From: a virus
IMG/VR virus record: IMGVR_UViG_3300037193_000252
Coordinates: 1-34,563 of that record
DNA: 34,563 nt
Direction: 5' to 3' (one strand)
A program made the translations under genes and the position numbers. Of this stretch, positions 13,387 through 20,330 are shown piece after piece. The notes under the pieces are model-generated. The model was not told the origin of the DNA. It saw nothing but the letters and a program-made list of their open reading frames with translations, and did not search any database. The first letter of the stretch is position 1; every line of letters starts with the position of its first letter.

Positions 13387-14100
13387 TCAGGCCTCGTCGT
13401 CCGCGTCGGCGGCGGTCGCCTTGTTCTTGGCCGGGGCCTTGGCCTTCTCGGCCTTGGCCTTCGCCTTCTCGGCCTCGGCCTCCTTGGCCTTCTCGACGCG
13501 GGCCTGGGCGAGGCCGACGGCCTTCTCGAACTTCGCGACCAGCTTGTCGCTGACGCCGTCCGTACGCATCTTCTTGATCGCCGCGTCCTGGGCCTTCTTG
13601 GTGAACTTGGCCTCCTGGACCTCGGCCACCAGCAGGCTGACGTACTTGGCGTCCATGCCGGGGGCGAACAGGCCGCCCTTGGTCGGCTTGCCGGTGACCA
13701 GGCAGGTGCCGGTCTTCTCGACCTTCTCGCGCTTGGCCTTGGTTTCGGTGGCGGTAGCCATTGATGCTCTCTCCCTTGCTTGGATCATGGCCTGGTACTG
13801 GGGGTCAGCTTCCAGGCGCGCCCGAACACGTCCGTCGCATTCGGACCCGGAGAGGCAGAGCCAGCTTTCGCCGATCTCGTCCTCACGCCGGTTGTAACAC
13901 TTGAGGCAACGCTTCGTGCCGCAGCGTTCCCCTTCCTCGCAGGGACAGATCCGAACTCCCTTGCGGCCGGATCGCGTTCCGCCGGGACAGCGGCTGTGTG
14001 TTCCGGTCGCGCAAAACCCGCAGACGCGTGAGCTCAACATCACCATGTCAAGATCGCTTTTCGTGCCGGGTGTGACGCGGGGAATTGCTGGTGCGGTCAT
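13387..14100 (-). CDS. Cys-rich zinc-binding protein with Lys/Ala coiled-coil tail (237 aa)
   Basis: The N-terminal ~110 residues carry many cysteines (CGFC, SRCPGG, ICPC, ERCGTKRCLKC, WLCLSGSEC), consistent with two or more zinc sites. From about residue 114 a second domain begins (MATATETKAKRE), containing CLVTGKPTKGGLFAPG and ending in a long Lys/Ala/Glu helix and acidic tail. The second domain has its own ATG (13761) with a strong AAGGGAGAGAG site, so a 124-aa product may also be made. The main start is the ATG at 14100 with AGGAGAG. A zinc-binding nucleic-acid protein is the best guess; no precise family. Confidence 0.7.
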   Translation of the reverse strand: MTAPAIPRVTPGTKSDLDMVMLSSRVCGFCATGTHSRCPGGTRSGRKGVRICPCEEGERCGTKRCLKCYNRREDEIGESWLCLSGSECDGRVRARLEADPQYQAMIQARERASMATATETKAKREKVEKTGTCLVTGKPTKGGLFAPGMDAKYVSLLVAEVQEAKFTKKAQDAAIKKMRTDGVSDKLVAKFEKAVGLAQARVEKAKEAEAEKAKAKAEKAKAPAKNKATAADADDEA

Positions 14101-14126
14101 TCGGTTCTCTCCTGCTGTGAGGTTGT

Positions 14127-14156
14127 ATCGTATCGTACGAGTTGGGTCTCGCACAA
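14127..14156 (-). promoter_or_regulatory. Predicted promoter P5
   Basis: Minus strand TTGTGC (14156-14151), 18-base spacer, TACGAT (14132-14127), preceded by ACGA. The spacer has CAA in the position conserved in the other promoters. The ATG at 14100 lies about 27 bases downstream. TACGAT is tandemly repeated here. Confidence 0.5.
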
Positions 14157-14158
14157 TT

Positions 14159-14232
14159 CCCTGTCTCCGGACAGGTGGCACGGGCTTCGAGGACAGGAGG
14201 ACTCGAAACCCGCGCGACCTAGCCGGGTCGCG
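14159..14232 (-). terminator. Cluster of short stem-loops, probable terminator
   Basis: Five bases below the stop of the 75-aa gene, CGCGACC (14213-14219) pairs with GGTCGCG (14226-14232). Further on, CGGGCTTCGAG/CTCGAAACCCG (about 14181-14212) pairs with one wobble, and CCTGTC/GACAGG (14159-14174) forms a third hairpin. Together they separate the unit from promoter P5. Confidence 0.5.
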
Positions 14233-14237
14233 GCCGG

Positions 14238-14465
14238 TCAGTTTGTGGGTTCGCCGCCCTCGGCGTTGCCGGGGTCGGCCGGGACGTTCTGCTCCGGGTT
14301 CGCCGTCGCGTCCTCCGGGTCCGGCCCCTCGCCGGTCCCGACGACCCGCGCGGCCTTGACCTCGCCGTACTCGGTGATGGAGTTGATGACGTCCTGCTGG
14401 TTGCCGTCGTCGTAGACGTCGAAGTCGTCGTCGAACCGGATCTCGATGGTAAGGTACTTCGCCAT
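14238..14465 (-). CDS. Acidic hypothetical protein (75 aa)
   Basis: Starts at the ATG at 14465 with AGGAGG upstream. The first 45 residues look like a small alpha/beta domain (KYLTIEIRFDDDFDVYDDG, DVINSITEYGEVKAARVVG); the rest is a Pro/Glu/Asn-rich flexible tail. It stands alone between promoter P4 and the stem-loops at 14159-14232, so it is a single-gene unit. No family recognised. Confidence 0.65.
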   Translation of the reverse strand: MAKYLTIEIRFDDDFDVYDDGNQQDVINSITEYGEVKAARVVGTGEGPDPEDATANPEQNVPADPGNAEGGEPTN

Positions 14466-14505
14466 GTGTTGCCTCCTAGCTGGGGTGCAGTGCGTTACAG
14501 GGACC

Positions 14506-14535
14506 ACCCTATCATAGGCATTGCCTATGACACCA
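14506..14535 (-). promoter_or_regulatory. Predicted promoter P4 with internal palindromic operator
   Basis: Minus strand TGGTGT (14535-14530), 18-base spacer, TAGGGT (14511-14506) with ATGA before it. The spacer is itself a dyad: CATAGGCA, one base, TGCCTATG (14513-14529), which contains the GGCAA shared with other promoters. A regulator bound here would block the polymerase. The start at 14465 is about 41 bases downstream. Confidence 0.6.
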
Positions 14536-14553
14536 GTACCGGCGCGTCGTCCG

Positions 14554-15975
14554 TTAGATGATCTCCATGAACTCTGCTGCCGTCAAGGCGCGCATCTGCC
14601 GGTCGGTCTTGGTGGCGAGAAGCCGTTGCTTCTTCATGTCCACCGAGTTGGGAGTGCGGTAGCGCCGGACCGTAACCGGCCGCTCCTGACCCATGCGATG
14701 CACGCGGAATACCGCCTGCTCGTTGCGGTAGCTCTTGAAGCTGTCCTCCACGAAAATCGCCATGTCCGCTTCGACCAGCGTGTGGCCCTCCGCCAGCGTG
14801 TCCAGCGAGCCGACCAGCACTGGTAACTTACCAGACTTGAACGATCTGATCGCAGTCATCCTCTCCCCGGAAGGAATGTCGCCATGGACAATACCGACAC
14901 CAAGCCCCAAGCTCCTGGCCACGTCCGCACACGCCTCCACCGTATCTTTGTAATGGGCAAACACCAACGTCGGCCGGGATCGGTTTTCGAGGTCGTACCG
15001 CAGCTGCTCCAGCTTCCCTCCTCTCGCGTTCCCTTGCATAGTAAGCAACCAAGGACTCGTCGTGATCTTGTGAAGCTGAACGTTCTTGCTTCCCTGGTTC
15101 CACGCGACGACCTCCTGACCTTCGTACTGAGCGTAGAACTCGTTCTTGAGACCGAGGTAGAGCTTCTTGGTAGCGGCATCCATCGGCGTCTTGACGTCCT
15201 GGAAGGTGACTTCAGGCAGGTCGAGGCAATCCTCGCGCCACCGACGCAAGTACTTGCCGTCCAAGTTCTTGCTGGCGAACTCAAGGTAATGTTCACATGG
15301 ATCAGCGGCCGGCCGTGCCAAACATTCCTTAAGCTGCTTCGGCGTACGCGAACACATGAGCAACTCGCCAGCAACCGGCGAGCCGTTACTCCAGCGCGTC
15401 GGCCGACAATCGAACCATTCCTCCGCCCAACGCCAGAACGAGCCAAGATCGCCGCCAGGGTGCGACTCCTGTGGCGAGATCAGCTGAAGTACGCGGAAGA
15501 TCTCGTGAGCCCAGTTCGGAAACGGCGTGCCGGACATCGCCAGCATCTGGTCCGAGTGGCGCGCGATCTCCAGCGCTGCCCACGACTTCATGTTCGGCCG
15601 CTTCGGCGTGTCGCGGCCCTTGACCACGTGGACCTCGTCGAATACGACCGCGTCCCAGCGGCCCTTGACCTTCGGCCGCAGGACCTTGACGGGGGCCATG
15701 CCCTTGCCCTTCGACCGGAAGTCGTTTAGTTGGGAGTAGGGGACGACGGTCCACTTGCTGGGGTCGGCGGACCACTTTTCGAGCTCGTCTTCCCAGGTGC
15801 CGCCTTCAATGACGAGTCCGGGGGCAACGACCAGATTCCGACCTCCGTCGAAAGCCTCGATCGCTTGACGCGTCTTACCCAGACCCGGTTCGTCAGCCAA
15901 AAGCCCGCGTCGAGCGCGTCGGATCCACTCGATTCCTTCACGCTGGTGTTCCTTCAGCGGCAGGCTGCTCGTCAT
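14554..15975 (-). CDS. SNF2/DEAD-box superfamily II helicase
   Basis: A 473-residue ATPase: Walker A DEPGLGKT (28-35), motif II DEVH (113-116), motif III SGTPF (148-152), and motif VI QAVFRVHRMGQERPV (from about 420), the SNF2-type Q-x2-x-R-x2-R-x-GQ. The C-terminal RecA lobe includes TLVFAHYKDTVEA and VGIVHGDIPSGER. Such phage helicases remodel or unwind DNA in replication or recombination. The ATG at 15975 lies inside the end of the XRE gene (38-bp overlap) behind GGAAGGGAAG, so the two are coupled. Length is typical of the small phage members. Confidence 0.9.
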   Translation of the reverse strand: MTSSLPLKEHQREGIEWIRRARRGLLADEPGLGKTRQAIEAFDGGRNLVVAPGLVIEGGTWEDELEKWSADPSKWTVVPYSQLNDFRSKGKGMAPVKVLRPKVKGRWDAVVFDEVHVVKGRDTPKRPNMKSWAALEIARHSDQMLAMSGTPFPNWAHEIFRVLQLISPQESHPGGDLGSFWRWAEEWFDCRPTRWSNGSPVAGELLMCSRTPKQLKECLARPAADPCEHYLEFASKNLDGKYLRRWREDCLDLPEVTFQDVKTPMDAATKKLYLGLKNEFYAQYEGQEVVAWNQGSKNVQLHKITTSPWLLTMQGNARGGKLEQLRYDLENRSRPTLVFAHYKDTVEACADVARSLGLGVGIVHGDIPSGERMTAIRSFKSGKLPVLVGSLDTLAEGHTLVEADMAIFVEDSFKSYRNEQAVFRVHRMGQERPVTVRRYRTPNSVDMKKQRLLATKTDRQMRALTAAEFMEII

Positions 15976-16201
15976 CGTCTTCCCTTCCGTACGCAGCGAC
16001 GAGGAACTTCTCGAAGTCTTGATGGTACTGACCGATCTTCCACGACATCGCTTGAGCTATCAGTTCCCAGCCCATGGTCTCCGAGATCTTGAGCATCTGA
16101 GCCAGGCTCGGCGTGCGATCGCCAGAACGCCACCGGCTCACGGTCGTGTGCTGGACATCAAGCTTCTTAGCGATGTCCACGTTTGAAATCTTCGCGCGCA
16201 T
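15938..16201 (-). CDS. XRE/Cro-type helix-turn-helix regulator (87 aa)
   Basis: Residues about 8-40 (DIAKKLDVQHTTVSRWRSGD) are a clear helix-turn-helix, followed by SLAQMLKISETMGWEL and an acidic tail. It may repress or activate phage promoters. The start chosen is the ATG at 16201 with AGGTG upstream; an ATG ten codons earlier (16231) is possible but lacks a ribosome site. An AT-rich GATATTAAAA (16237-16246) just upstream could be its -10. It is coupled to the helicase gene. Confidence 0.8.
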   Translation of the reverse strand: MRAKISNVDIAKKLDVQHTTVSRWRSGDRTPSLAQMLKISETMGWELIAQAMSWKIGQYHQDFEKFLVAAYGREDDDEQPAAEGTPA

Positions 16202-16305
16202 TTCGCACCTGTCTTGTGTAGTAGGTGACATTCGTGTTTTAATATCCTTGTGCGACCTTCGGGGCTCCGTTGGTGCGGCGTGGGATGGGTTGCCACCTCA
16301 GGGGA

Positions 16306-16345
16306 AAGGACCCCGGCGAGATTTTGGGACTCGCCGGGGTTCCTT
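16306..16345 (-). terminator. Terminator after purB
   Basis: A perfect 10-bp stem CCCCGGCGAG (16311-16320) with CTCGCCGGGG (16330-16339), 9-base loop, extended by AAGGA/TCCTT flanks. On the minus strand the 3' side reads GGGGTCCTTTCC. It sits 6 bp past the purB stop and ends that unit. Confidence 0.75.
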
Positions 16346-16350
16346 CATGT

Positions 16351-17613
16351 TCAGCCGTCGAGCTCCCGCCGGAGGGCTTCCCGGTCGTTGAACAGCGACA
16401 GACCACGTTCGTAGCGGAAGTTGTTCACCAACCCCAAGATCCGCGTGTAATCCCAACCATCGCTGCGAGCCCACAGACCCGCTTCAACTTGCGCCACCGC
16501 GTACGGAAGACCGAGGCCTTGTAGTCGATACTGCATCAGCGCCGAGTCCTGTGACACATCGACGTGCTTGACCATCTGCGCCGTGTTGACCTCCAGGCCT
16601 TCAAGGATCTTGATCGCCTCGCTGGTCATGAACGCCACTAGATGCGACAGGTCCGGCACGGCGACTCGCTCGACAGACGAGTTCGAAATGTCGCGCTCAT
16701 GATGCAGCGCACCGGCGGACTCTGCGACCGCCGCGAAGTTCGAGCGCACCAAGCGTCCCATTCCGCTGAGGCGTTCCGAGCCGATTGGATTGCGCTTATG
16801 CGGGATAGCGCTGCTGCCAACCCGATCACGTGCCGCTCCCTCCGCGAGCTCTCCGACTTCCGTCCGGCTGCTCAGCCGAACCTCCAGCGCGATCTCTTCG
16901 ACCAGCGAGGCCACCGCGACCAGCCAGCCCGCCCACAAGACCATCCGCTGTCGCGGGATGACCTGTGTGGACGGCAGCATGACAACAGAGTCGCTGGCCC
17001 ACTGCCTAGCCGCTGCCAACCCGACTTCCCGGCCGAGCAGCCGCATGCTGCCGGTCGCACCGGGAGTCTTGAACACAGCCAACTCGTTTTGTAGGATCCC
17101 AGCTTGGTGGCGCAGCGCTGAAATCGTCCCGTTCCAGACAAAGAAACGCCACCCTGCCCGCGTCGGCTCCGCTGCCTGGCCATGTGTCCGGCCGACACGT
17201 GGCGTGTCCTTGTATTGCAGATGTAGGCGGGACAACACCTTTGCCAGCGCGATCAACCGCCGTTCGACCAGTTCGACCACCGTCCGTAGCTGGAGGAACA
17301 GCACGTTGTCGACCAGGTCGGACGAGGTCAGTCCGCGATGGATCACCGACTGCGCGTGGCTGTCCATGTTCTTGGTCCATGTGTACAGGAACGCCACCAC
17401 ATCGTGGCCGGTCGCCTCCTCCTGCTCCGCGATCTCGGGCATCGTCGGAACGCGGAACTGCCGGATGTGCCGGAGTACCTGGTCGGTTACCGTCTCGTCG
17501 CCGAGCTCCCGCCGCGCTTCAAGATACGCCAGCTCGATGTCGCGGTAGTGCTGGAGCCGGTAGTCGTCGCTGAACAGCGTTGTGATGAATGGGTCGCGGT
17601 ATCGCTCGATCAC
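16351..17613 (-). CDS. purB: Adenylosuccinate lyase (phage PurB)
   Basis: A 420-residue member of the fumarase/aspartase superfamily, slightly shorter than typical bacterial PurB. Visible family motifs: GHDVVAFL (H70), HRGLTSSDLVDN (H92), RTHGQAAEPT (H144, the general acid), GSSAIPHKRNP (S267/S268, the catalytic serine loop) and HERDISNSSVER. It removes fumarate from succino-purine nucleotides. In a PurZ phage the expected substrate is N6-succino-2-amino-dAMP, yielding dZMP, a step usually left to host PurB. The start is GTG at 17613 with GGAGG upstream, overlapping the previous stop by 4 bp. It is last in a three-gene operon from promoter P2 and ends at a strong terminator. All catalytic motifs look intact. 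Confidence 0.95.
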   Translation of the reverse strand: MIERYRDPFITTLFSDDYRLQHYRDIELAYLEARRELGDETVTDQVLRHIRQFRVPTMPEIAEQEEATGHDVVAFLYTWTKNMDSHAQSVIHRGLTSSDLVDNVLFLQLRTVVELVERRLIALAKVLSRLHLQYKDTPRVGRTHGQAAEPTRAGWRFFVWNGTISALRHQAGILQNELAVFKTPGATGSMRLLGREVGLAAARQWASDSVVMLPSTQVIPRQRMVLWAGWLVAVASLVEEIALEVRLSSRTEVGELAEGAARDRVGSSAIPHKRNPIGSERLSGMGRLVRSNFAAVAESAGALHHERDISNSSVERVAVPDLSHLVAFMTSEAIKILEGLEVNTAQMVKHVDVSQDSALMQYRLQGLGLPYAVAQVEAGLWARSDGWDYTRILGLVNNFRYERGLSLFNDREALRRELDG

Positions 17614-17795
17614 AGCGCCTCCGTCGACAGGATCACCGTCGGGTTGTCGGCCTCCAGGCCGTCGCGGATCGATGCGACATCGTCCTGCGCGAGGCCGGAG
17701 TCGATCAGCATCTCCAGTTTGACCTGCTTGTCACCAGCCTCCGGGTTGTCATAGATGTGTTCGCCGATCATGTTGAACAGCTCAACCAGCGTCAT
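17610..17795 (-). CDS. Small acidic protein co-transcribed with purB (61 aa)
   Basis: Not recognised. Starts at the ATG at 17795 with GGGGAGGAG. The sequence (MTLVELFNMIGEHIYDNPEA, then KLEMLIDSGL and a DGLEADNPTVIL C-terminus) looks like a compact helical/beta domain. It overlaps purB by 4 bp and lies one base after the stop of the 60-aa gene, so the three are one operon. Confidence 0.7.
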   Translation of the reverse strand: MTLVELFNMIGEHIYDNPEAGDKQVKLEMLIDSGLAQDDVASIRDGLEADNPTVILSTEAL

Positions 17796-17796
17796 G

Positions 17797-17979
17797 TCAC
17801 TCCTCCCCGGAGATGATGAGGTCGCCGCGCTCGACGCGGATGCTCTGTACCGTCTGGGTGTGGACAGCCCCGTCGCCGCCGACCTCCAACACGACGCGCT
17901 TGTCGCCATGCGCGTCCATCATCAGCTTGAGTCCCTGCTCAAACTGATCGCCTCTACCGTCAATACCGCGAATTTCCAT
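17797..17979 (-). CDS. Small protein, first gene of the purB operon (60 aa)
   Basis: Not recognised. The ATG at 17979 has CGGAGGAG and follows promoter P2. The sequence has a helical FEQGLKLMMDAHGD segment and beta-like RVVLEVGGDGAVHTQTVQSI and DLIISGEE. Its position upstream of purB makes a link to nucleotide metabolism possible but unproven. Confidence 0.7.
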   Translation of the reverse strand: MEIRGIDGRGDQFEQGLKLMMDAHGDKRVVLEVGGDGAVHTQTVQSIRVERGDLIISGEE

Positions 17980-18010
17980 TGCTCCTCCGTAGGTGCGGGT
18001 TGGAGGCACC

Positions 18011-18040
18011 AGCCTATCACCACCCTTGCCACATAGACAA
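18011..18040 (-). promoter_or_regulatory. Predicted promoter P2 for the purB operon
   Basis: Minus strand TTGTCT (18040-18035), 18-base spacer with GGCAA, TGA then TAGGCT (18016-18011). The first start codon (17979) is about 32 bases downstream. The best example of the shared promoter pattern in this window. It begins right at the arm of the upstream terminator. Confidence 0.65.
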
Positions 18041-18080
18041 GCCCCCGGCATCCTTACGGGGGATCGGATGCCAGGGGCTT
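18039..18080 (-). terminator. Terminator at the end of the late/lysis genes
   Basis: A 15-bp stem with one mismatch: AAGCCCCCGGCATCC (18039-18053) against GGATGCCAGGGGCTT (18066-18080), 12-base loop. It lies 9 bp past the stop of the 37-aa membrane peptide and separates the structural/lysis transcript from the purB operon. Confidence 0.75.
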
Positions 18081-18089
18081 GCCGCTTTA

Positions 18090-18203
18090 TTACTTCTCTT
18101 TCCTCCCGCGAATCATCGCGGTGATGAACCAGCCGATGACGACAGTCGCGCCGACGCCGTACATGATCCACCCGAACCAGTTAACCGCCAGCGGGAGGGT
18201 CAT
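18090..18203 (-). CDS. Small membrane peptide (37 aa) after the holin candidate
   Basis: The ATG at 18203 is inside the end of the holin-like gene (23-bp overlap). The product is essentially one membrane segment (WIMYGVGATVVIGWFITAMI) with a basic end (RGRKEK). It may be a second holin or holin regulator, as often found after holin genes; the ribosome site is weak, so the gene is less certain. Confidence 0.5.
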   Translation of the reverse strand: MTLPLAVNWFGWIMYGVGATVVIGWFITAMIRGRKEK

Positions 18204-18573
18204 CGAGTGGCTGTTTTCGCGCCGACCCCGGACTGGTGGCGTTCTCGATCGCGGGTGCGATCTTGGTCGGTTGCGCGAACCCGTGGTAGGTCACGATCGC
18301 CACCGTAAACACCGTCACGATGGACTGTGCGACGTTCGCCAGGTCGAGGTCACCGGCCGCCCAGGTCGTGATGACGCCGAGGATGATCGAGTAGACGAAC
18401 GTGATCGCCGCGCGAACCTTGGTCGAGAAGCTCGGCCGCTGGATCAGCGGGATGATGAACGTCGCCGAGACGAACGCCAGGATCGCGTTCAGCGCGTCGA
18501 GGTTCACGAGATCGTTCGTGGTGTCGACCTCGTTCGCCAGCCGGATCATGTCCGGCATGACCTGGATAATCAC
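18181..18573 (-). CDS. Putative holin (130 aa, three membrane segments)
   Basis: Starts at GTG 18573, overlapping the endolysin stop by 4 bp (GTGA). Three hydrophobic helices (LNAILAFVSATFIIPLIQ, AAITFVYSIILGVITTWAAG, VAQSIVTVFTVAIVTY) and a polar C-terminal tail ending in PPAGG. Size, topology and position directly behind the amidase fit a holin, which permeabilises the inner membrane to release the endolysin. Internal ATG codons (18558, 18549) could give shorter forms. Confidence 0.75.
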   Translation of the reverse strand: MIIQVMPDMIRLANEVDTTNDLVNLDALNAILAFVSATFIIPLIQRPSFSTKVRAAITFVYSIILGVITTWAAGDLDLANVAQSIVTVFTVAIVTYHGFAQPTKIAPAIENATSPGSARKQPLDDPPAGG

Positions 18574-19391
18574 GCCGACGTCTCCGGCTTCGTGTTCTCC
18601 GCGATCTGCGAGAGCAGCGCGTTGGCCGACTTGTCGTTCGCGGCCTCAGCCGCGTAGAACGCGCGCATGTCGTCCAGCATTGTGTCGCCGGTGCCCGCCT
18701 CGTTCTTGAAGAACGCGGCCCAGTACCGGTAGTTGCCGTCGTACACGCCCTTGGCGACGGACGCCTCGAACTCTTCCTTGGTGTTGAACAGTGCCATGAT
18801 CGCTTCCCAATCATCGAGTGTGGGTGGGGGAGTGGGCGGGGTGACGGTGACACCGGCGTCGAACTTGCCCGCCCGAATCGCCGCGATGGTGAGCTTGCCA
18901 GGGCAGCTCGTAGACGGATCCGACGCGGTACCACCCGGCCGGATCGCTCCGTGCCAGGTCGGCCGCTTCGGCATCCGGTAATAGCGCTTGCGGTAGTCGG
19001 CCACGACAGCGCGCGACGTTCGCATCATCGCTTCGCTCGGGGCCTCGTTGTTACCGAGGATGAGCAAGATCGCGCCGTATTCCTTGTTGACGACCTGGTC
19101 GCCGTTCGCCGCCGACTGGACGTTGATACCACGCAACGTGTAGGCGCGACCGACCTGGTCAACGCCGACCTGGTACGCGATGTCAGACCACCCGCGCGTC
19201 TTCATGTGGTAGTCCTGCCAGCCGCGCAGCGCCGACTTGACGCGTCGGAGCCCCGCGTCGCCGGTGGCGTTGATCGGTGCCGCCATGCCGGGGTAGTGGA
19301 ACGCGACGTTCAGGACGTTGGAGACGATGAGCGCGCGGTTGCCATTGGCAGGGTCGAGGCCGATCTCAGCGCGCGAGATGTAATCAACCAT
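18570..19391 (-). CDS. Endolysin, N-acetylmuramoyl-L-alanine amidase (Amidase_2/PGRP-like)
   Basis: A 273-residue lysin. The catalytic domain (about 18-175) has the zinc ligands H32 (NVAFHYPG), H147 (TWHGAI) and C163 (TSCPGKL), and an ILLILGNNEAPSEA core strand. A Pro/Thr linker (VTPPTPPPT) leads to a C-terminal ~85-residue region without a recognised cell-wall-binding motif. It cuts the peptide from the glycan in host peptidoglycan. The start is the ATG at 19391, overlapping the preceding gene by 8 bp; the longer open frame to 19484 is Thr/Arg-rich shadow. Followed at once by the holin candidate. Confidence 0.9.
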   Translation of the reverse strand: MVDYISRAEIGLDPANGNRALIVSNVLNVAFHYPGMAAPINATGDAGLRRVKSALRGWQDYHMKTRGWSDIAYQVGVDQVGRAYTLRGINVQSAANGDQVVNKEYGAILLILGNNEAPSEAMMRTSRAVVADYRKRYYRMPKRPTWHGAIRPGGTASDPSTSCPGKLTIAAIRAGKFDAGVTVTPPTPPPTLDDWEAIMALFNTKEEFEASVAKGVYDGNYRYWAAFFKNEAGTGDTMLDDMRAFYAAEAANDKSANALLSQIAENTKPETSA

Positions 19392-19545
19392 CGTCGCCCT
19401 CCTCGTCGTCCTTGTACCACGGCTCGTCGCCGGTGTCGTTGACCCCCGCGTCGCCTTCCTCGATCGGGAAGTCGTCGCTGTCAACGATCGGCTGTGTGCC
19501 GTCCGGAACCTCGTCAGGCGTAGGTTCCGGCGCTGGATATGTCAT
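19384..19545 (-). CDS. Small acidic protein (53 aa)
   Basis: Starts at the ATG at 19545 behind a strong AGGAGGAGG. The product is very acidic and proline-rich (PAPEPTPDEVPDG, DEPWYKDDEEGDDG), probably disordered. It lies between the collagen-like gene and the endolysin. No family recognised. Confidence 0.6.
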   Translation of the reverse strand: MTYPAPEPTPDEVPDGTQPIVDSDDFPIEEGDAGVNDTGDEPWYKDDEEGDDG

Positions 19546-19580
19546 CTTACCTCCTCCTTGCCGGGTGATTCCAGTTAACA

Positions 19581-20330
19581 CTACTGGTCAGTTGCCACAC
19601 AAGCCCATATGGTCTTCGAGGCCGGTGGCGTTTCGCTCGTGTCCGCGATCGTTACTTTCTGGGCGGCAAATCCGGTCGGGCAGGTGGCGGGATCGCCAGG
19701 CGGACCCTGCGGGCCAGCTGGTCCCGCTGGACCTGTCGGGCCAACCTCGCCTTGCGGACCCGCAGGACCAGCAGATCCCGCCGGACCAGCCTCGCCCGTT
19801 GCTCCCGTAGCTCCGGTGTCCCCAGTGTCACCTTGTGCACCTTTCTCGCCCTGTTCTCCCTGAGGCCCTGCCGGTCCCTGCGGCCCGGTAGCGCCGATGC
19901 AGCGCGTGGGTTCCAGGAGGCACCGGGGAGAGTTACCGGGAAGCCCCTGCGGACCGCGCGGCCCCTGCGGTCCAGGCGGGCCGACCGGTCCCTCCGGCCC
20001 GCGTTCACCCTGGAGGCCCGGAATACCTTGGATTCCCTGCGGTCCTTGAACCACCTTCTCCGCCGGTTGTGACACCGGCTCCTGGCACTTCGGGTCGTTC
20101 TTCGGAGCCGTCTTGCAGTATTCGAACTGATTGATCTGCTTATCGTTCGACTGCGCCAGCTTGGTTACGTCGCCGCGCGACTCGATCCAGAACACCGTCG
20201 AAACTACGGCGAGCAGCAGAATCGCCACCGCCGCGACAGTTCCGAAAATCCACGCGCGCCGCACGTATTTCGTGCGGTCCAGGTGGCGCGCAACGTCATC
20301 CTGGATCGGCCGCTCGTTCTCGTCGCTCAT
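19581..20330 (-). CDS. Membrane-anchored collagen-like protein (249 aa)
   Basis: Residues 1-25 are charged, about 26-48 ([20 protein letters not shown]) form one membrane segment, then a short Cys-containing spacer ([11 protein letters not shown]). Two collagen blocks follow: 13 Gly-X-Y triplets, a break with CLLEPTRC, then 23 triplets (GAT GPQ GPA and on). A 35-residue C-terminal end has two more cysteines. Collagen-like repeats are common in phage tail fibres and trimerise; the N-terminal membrane anchor is unusual for a virion fibre and suggests a type II membrane protein facing outward. ATG at 20330 overlaps the previous stop (ATGA). Confidence 0.85.
   Translation of the reverse strand: MSDENERPIQDDVARHLDRTKYVRRAWIFGTVAAVAILLLAVVSTVFWIESRGDVTKLAQSNDKQINQFEYCKTAPKNDPKCQEPVSQPAEKVVQGPQGIQGIPGLQGERGPEGPVGPPGPQGPRGPQGLPGNSPRCLLEPTRCIGATGPQGPAGPQGEQGEKGAQGDTGDTGATGATGEAGPAGSAGPAGPQGEVGPTGPAGPAGPQGPPGDPATCPTGFAAQKVTIADTSETPPASKTIWACVATDQ

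Noticed and set aside
14181-14212. GGTTTCGAGTCC on the minus strand, resembling a tRNA T-loop
   Set aside because: The flanking bases do not form a T-arm or acceptor stem, and no D- or anticodon arm is found upstream. It fits better as part of a terminator hairpin.
19581-20330. Collagen-like gene as an ordinary tail fibre
   Set aside because: Not excluded, but the N-terminal membrane segment and its place behind membrane proteins argue against it, so it is described by its visible features only.
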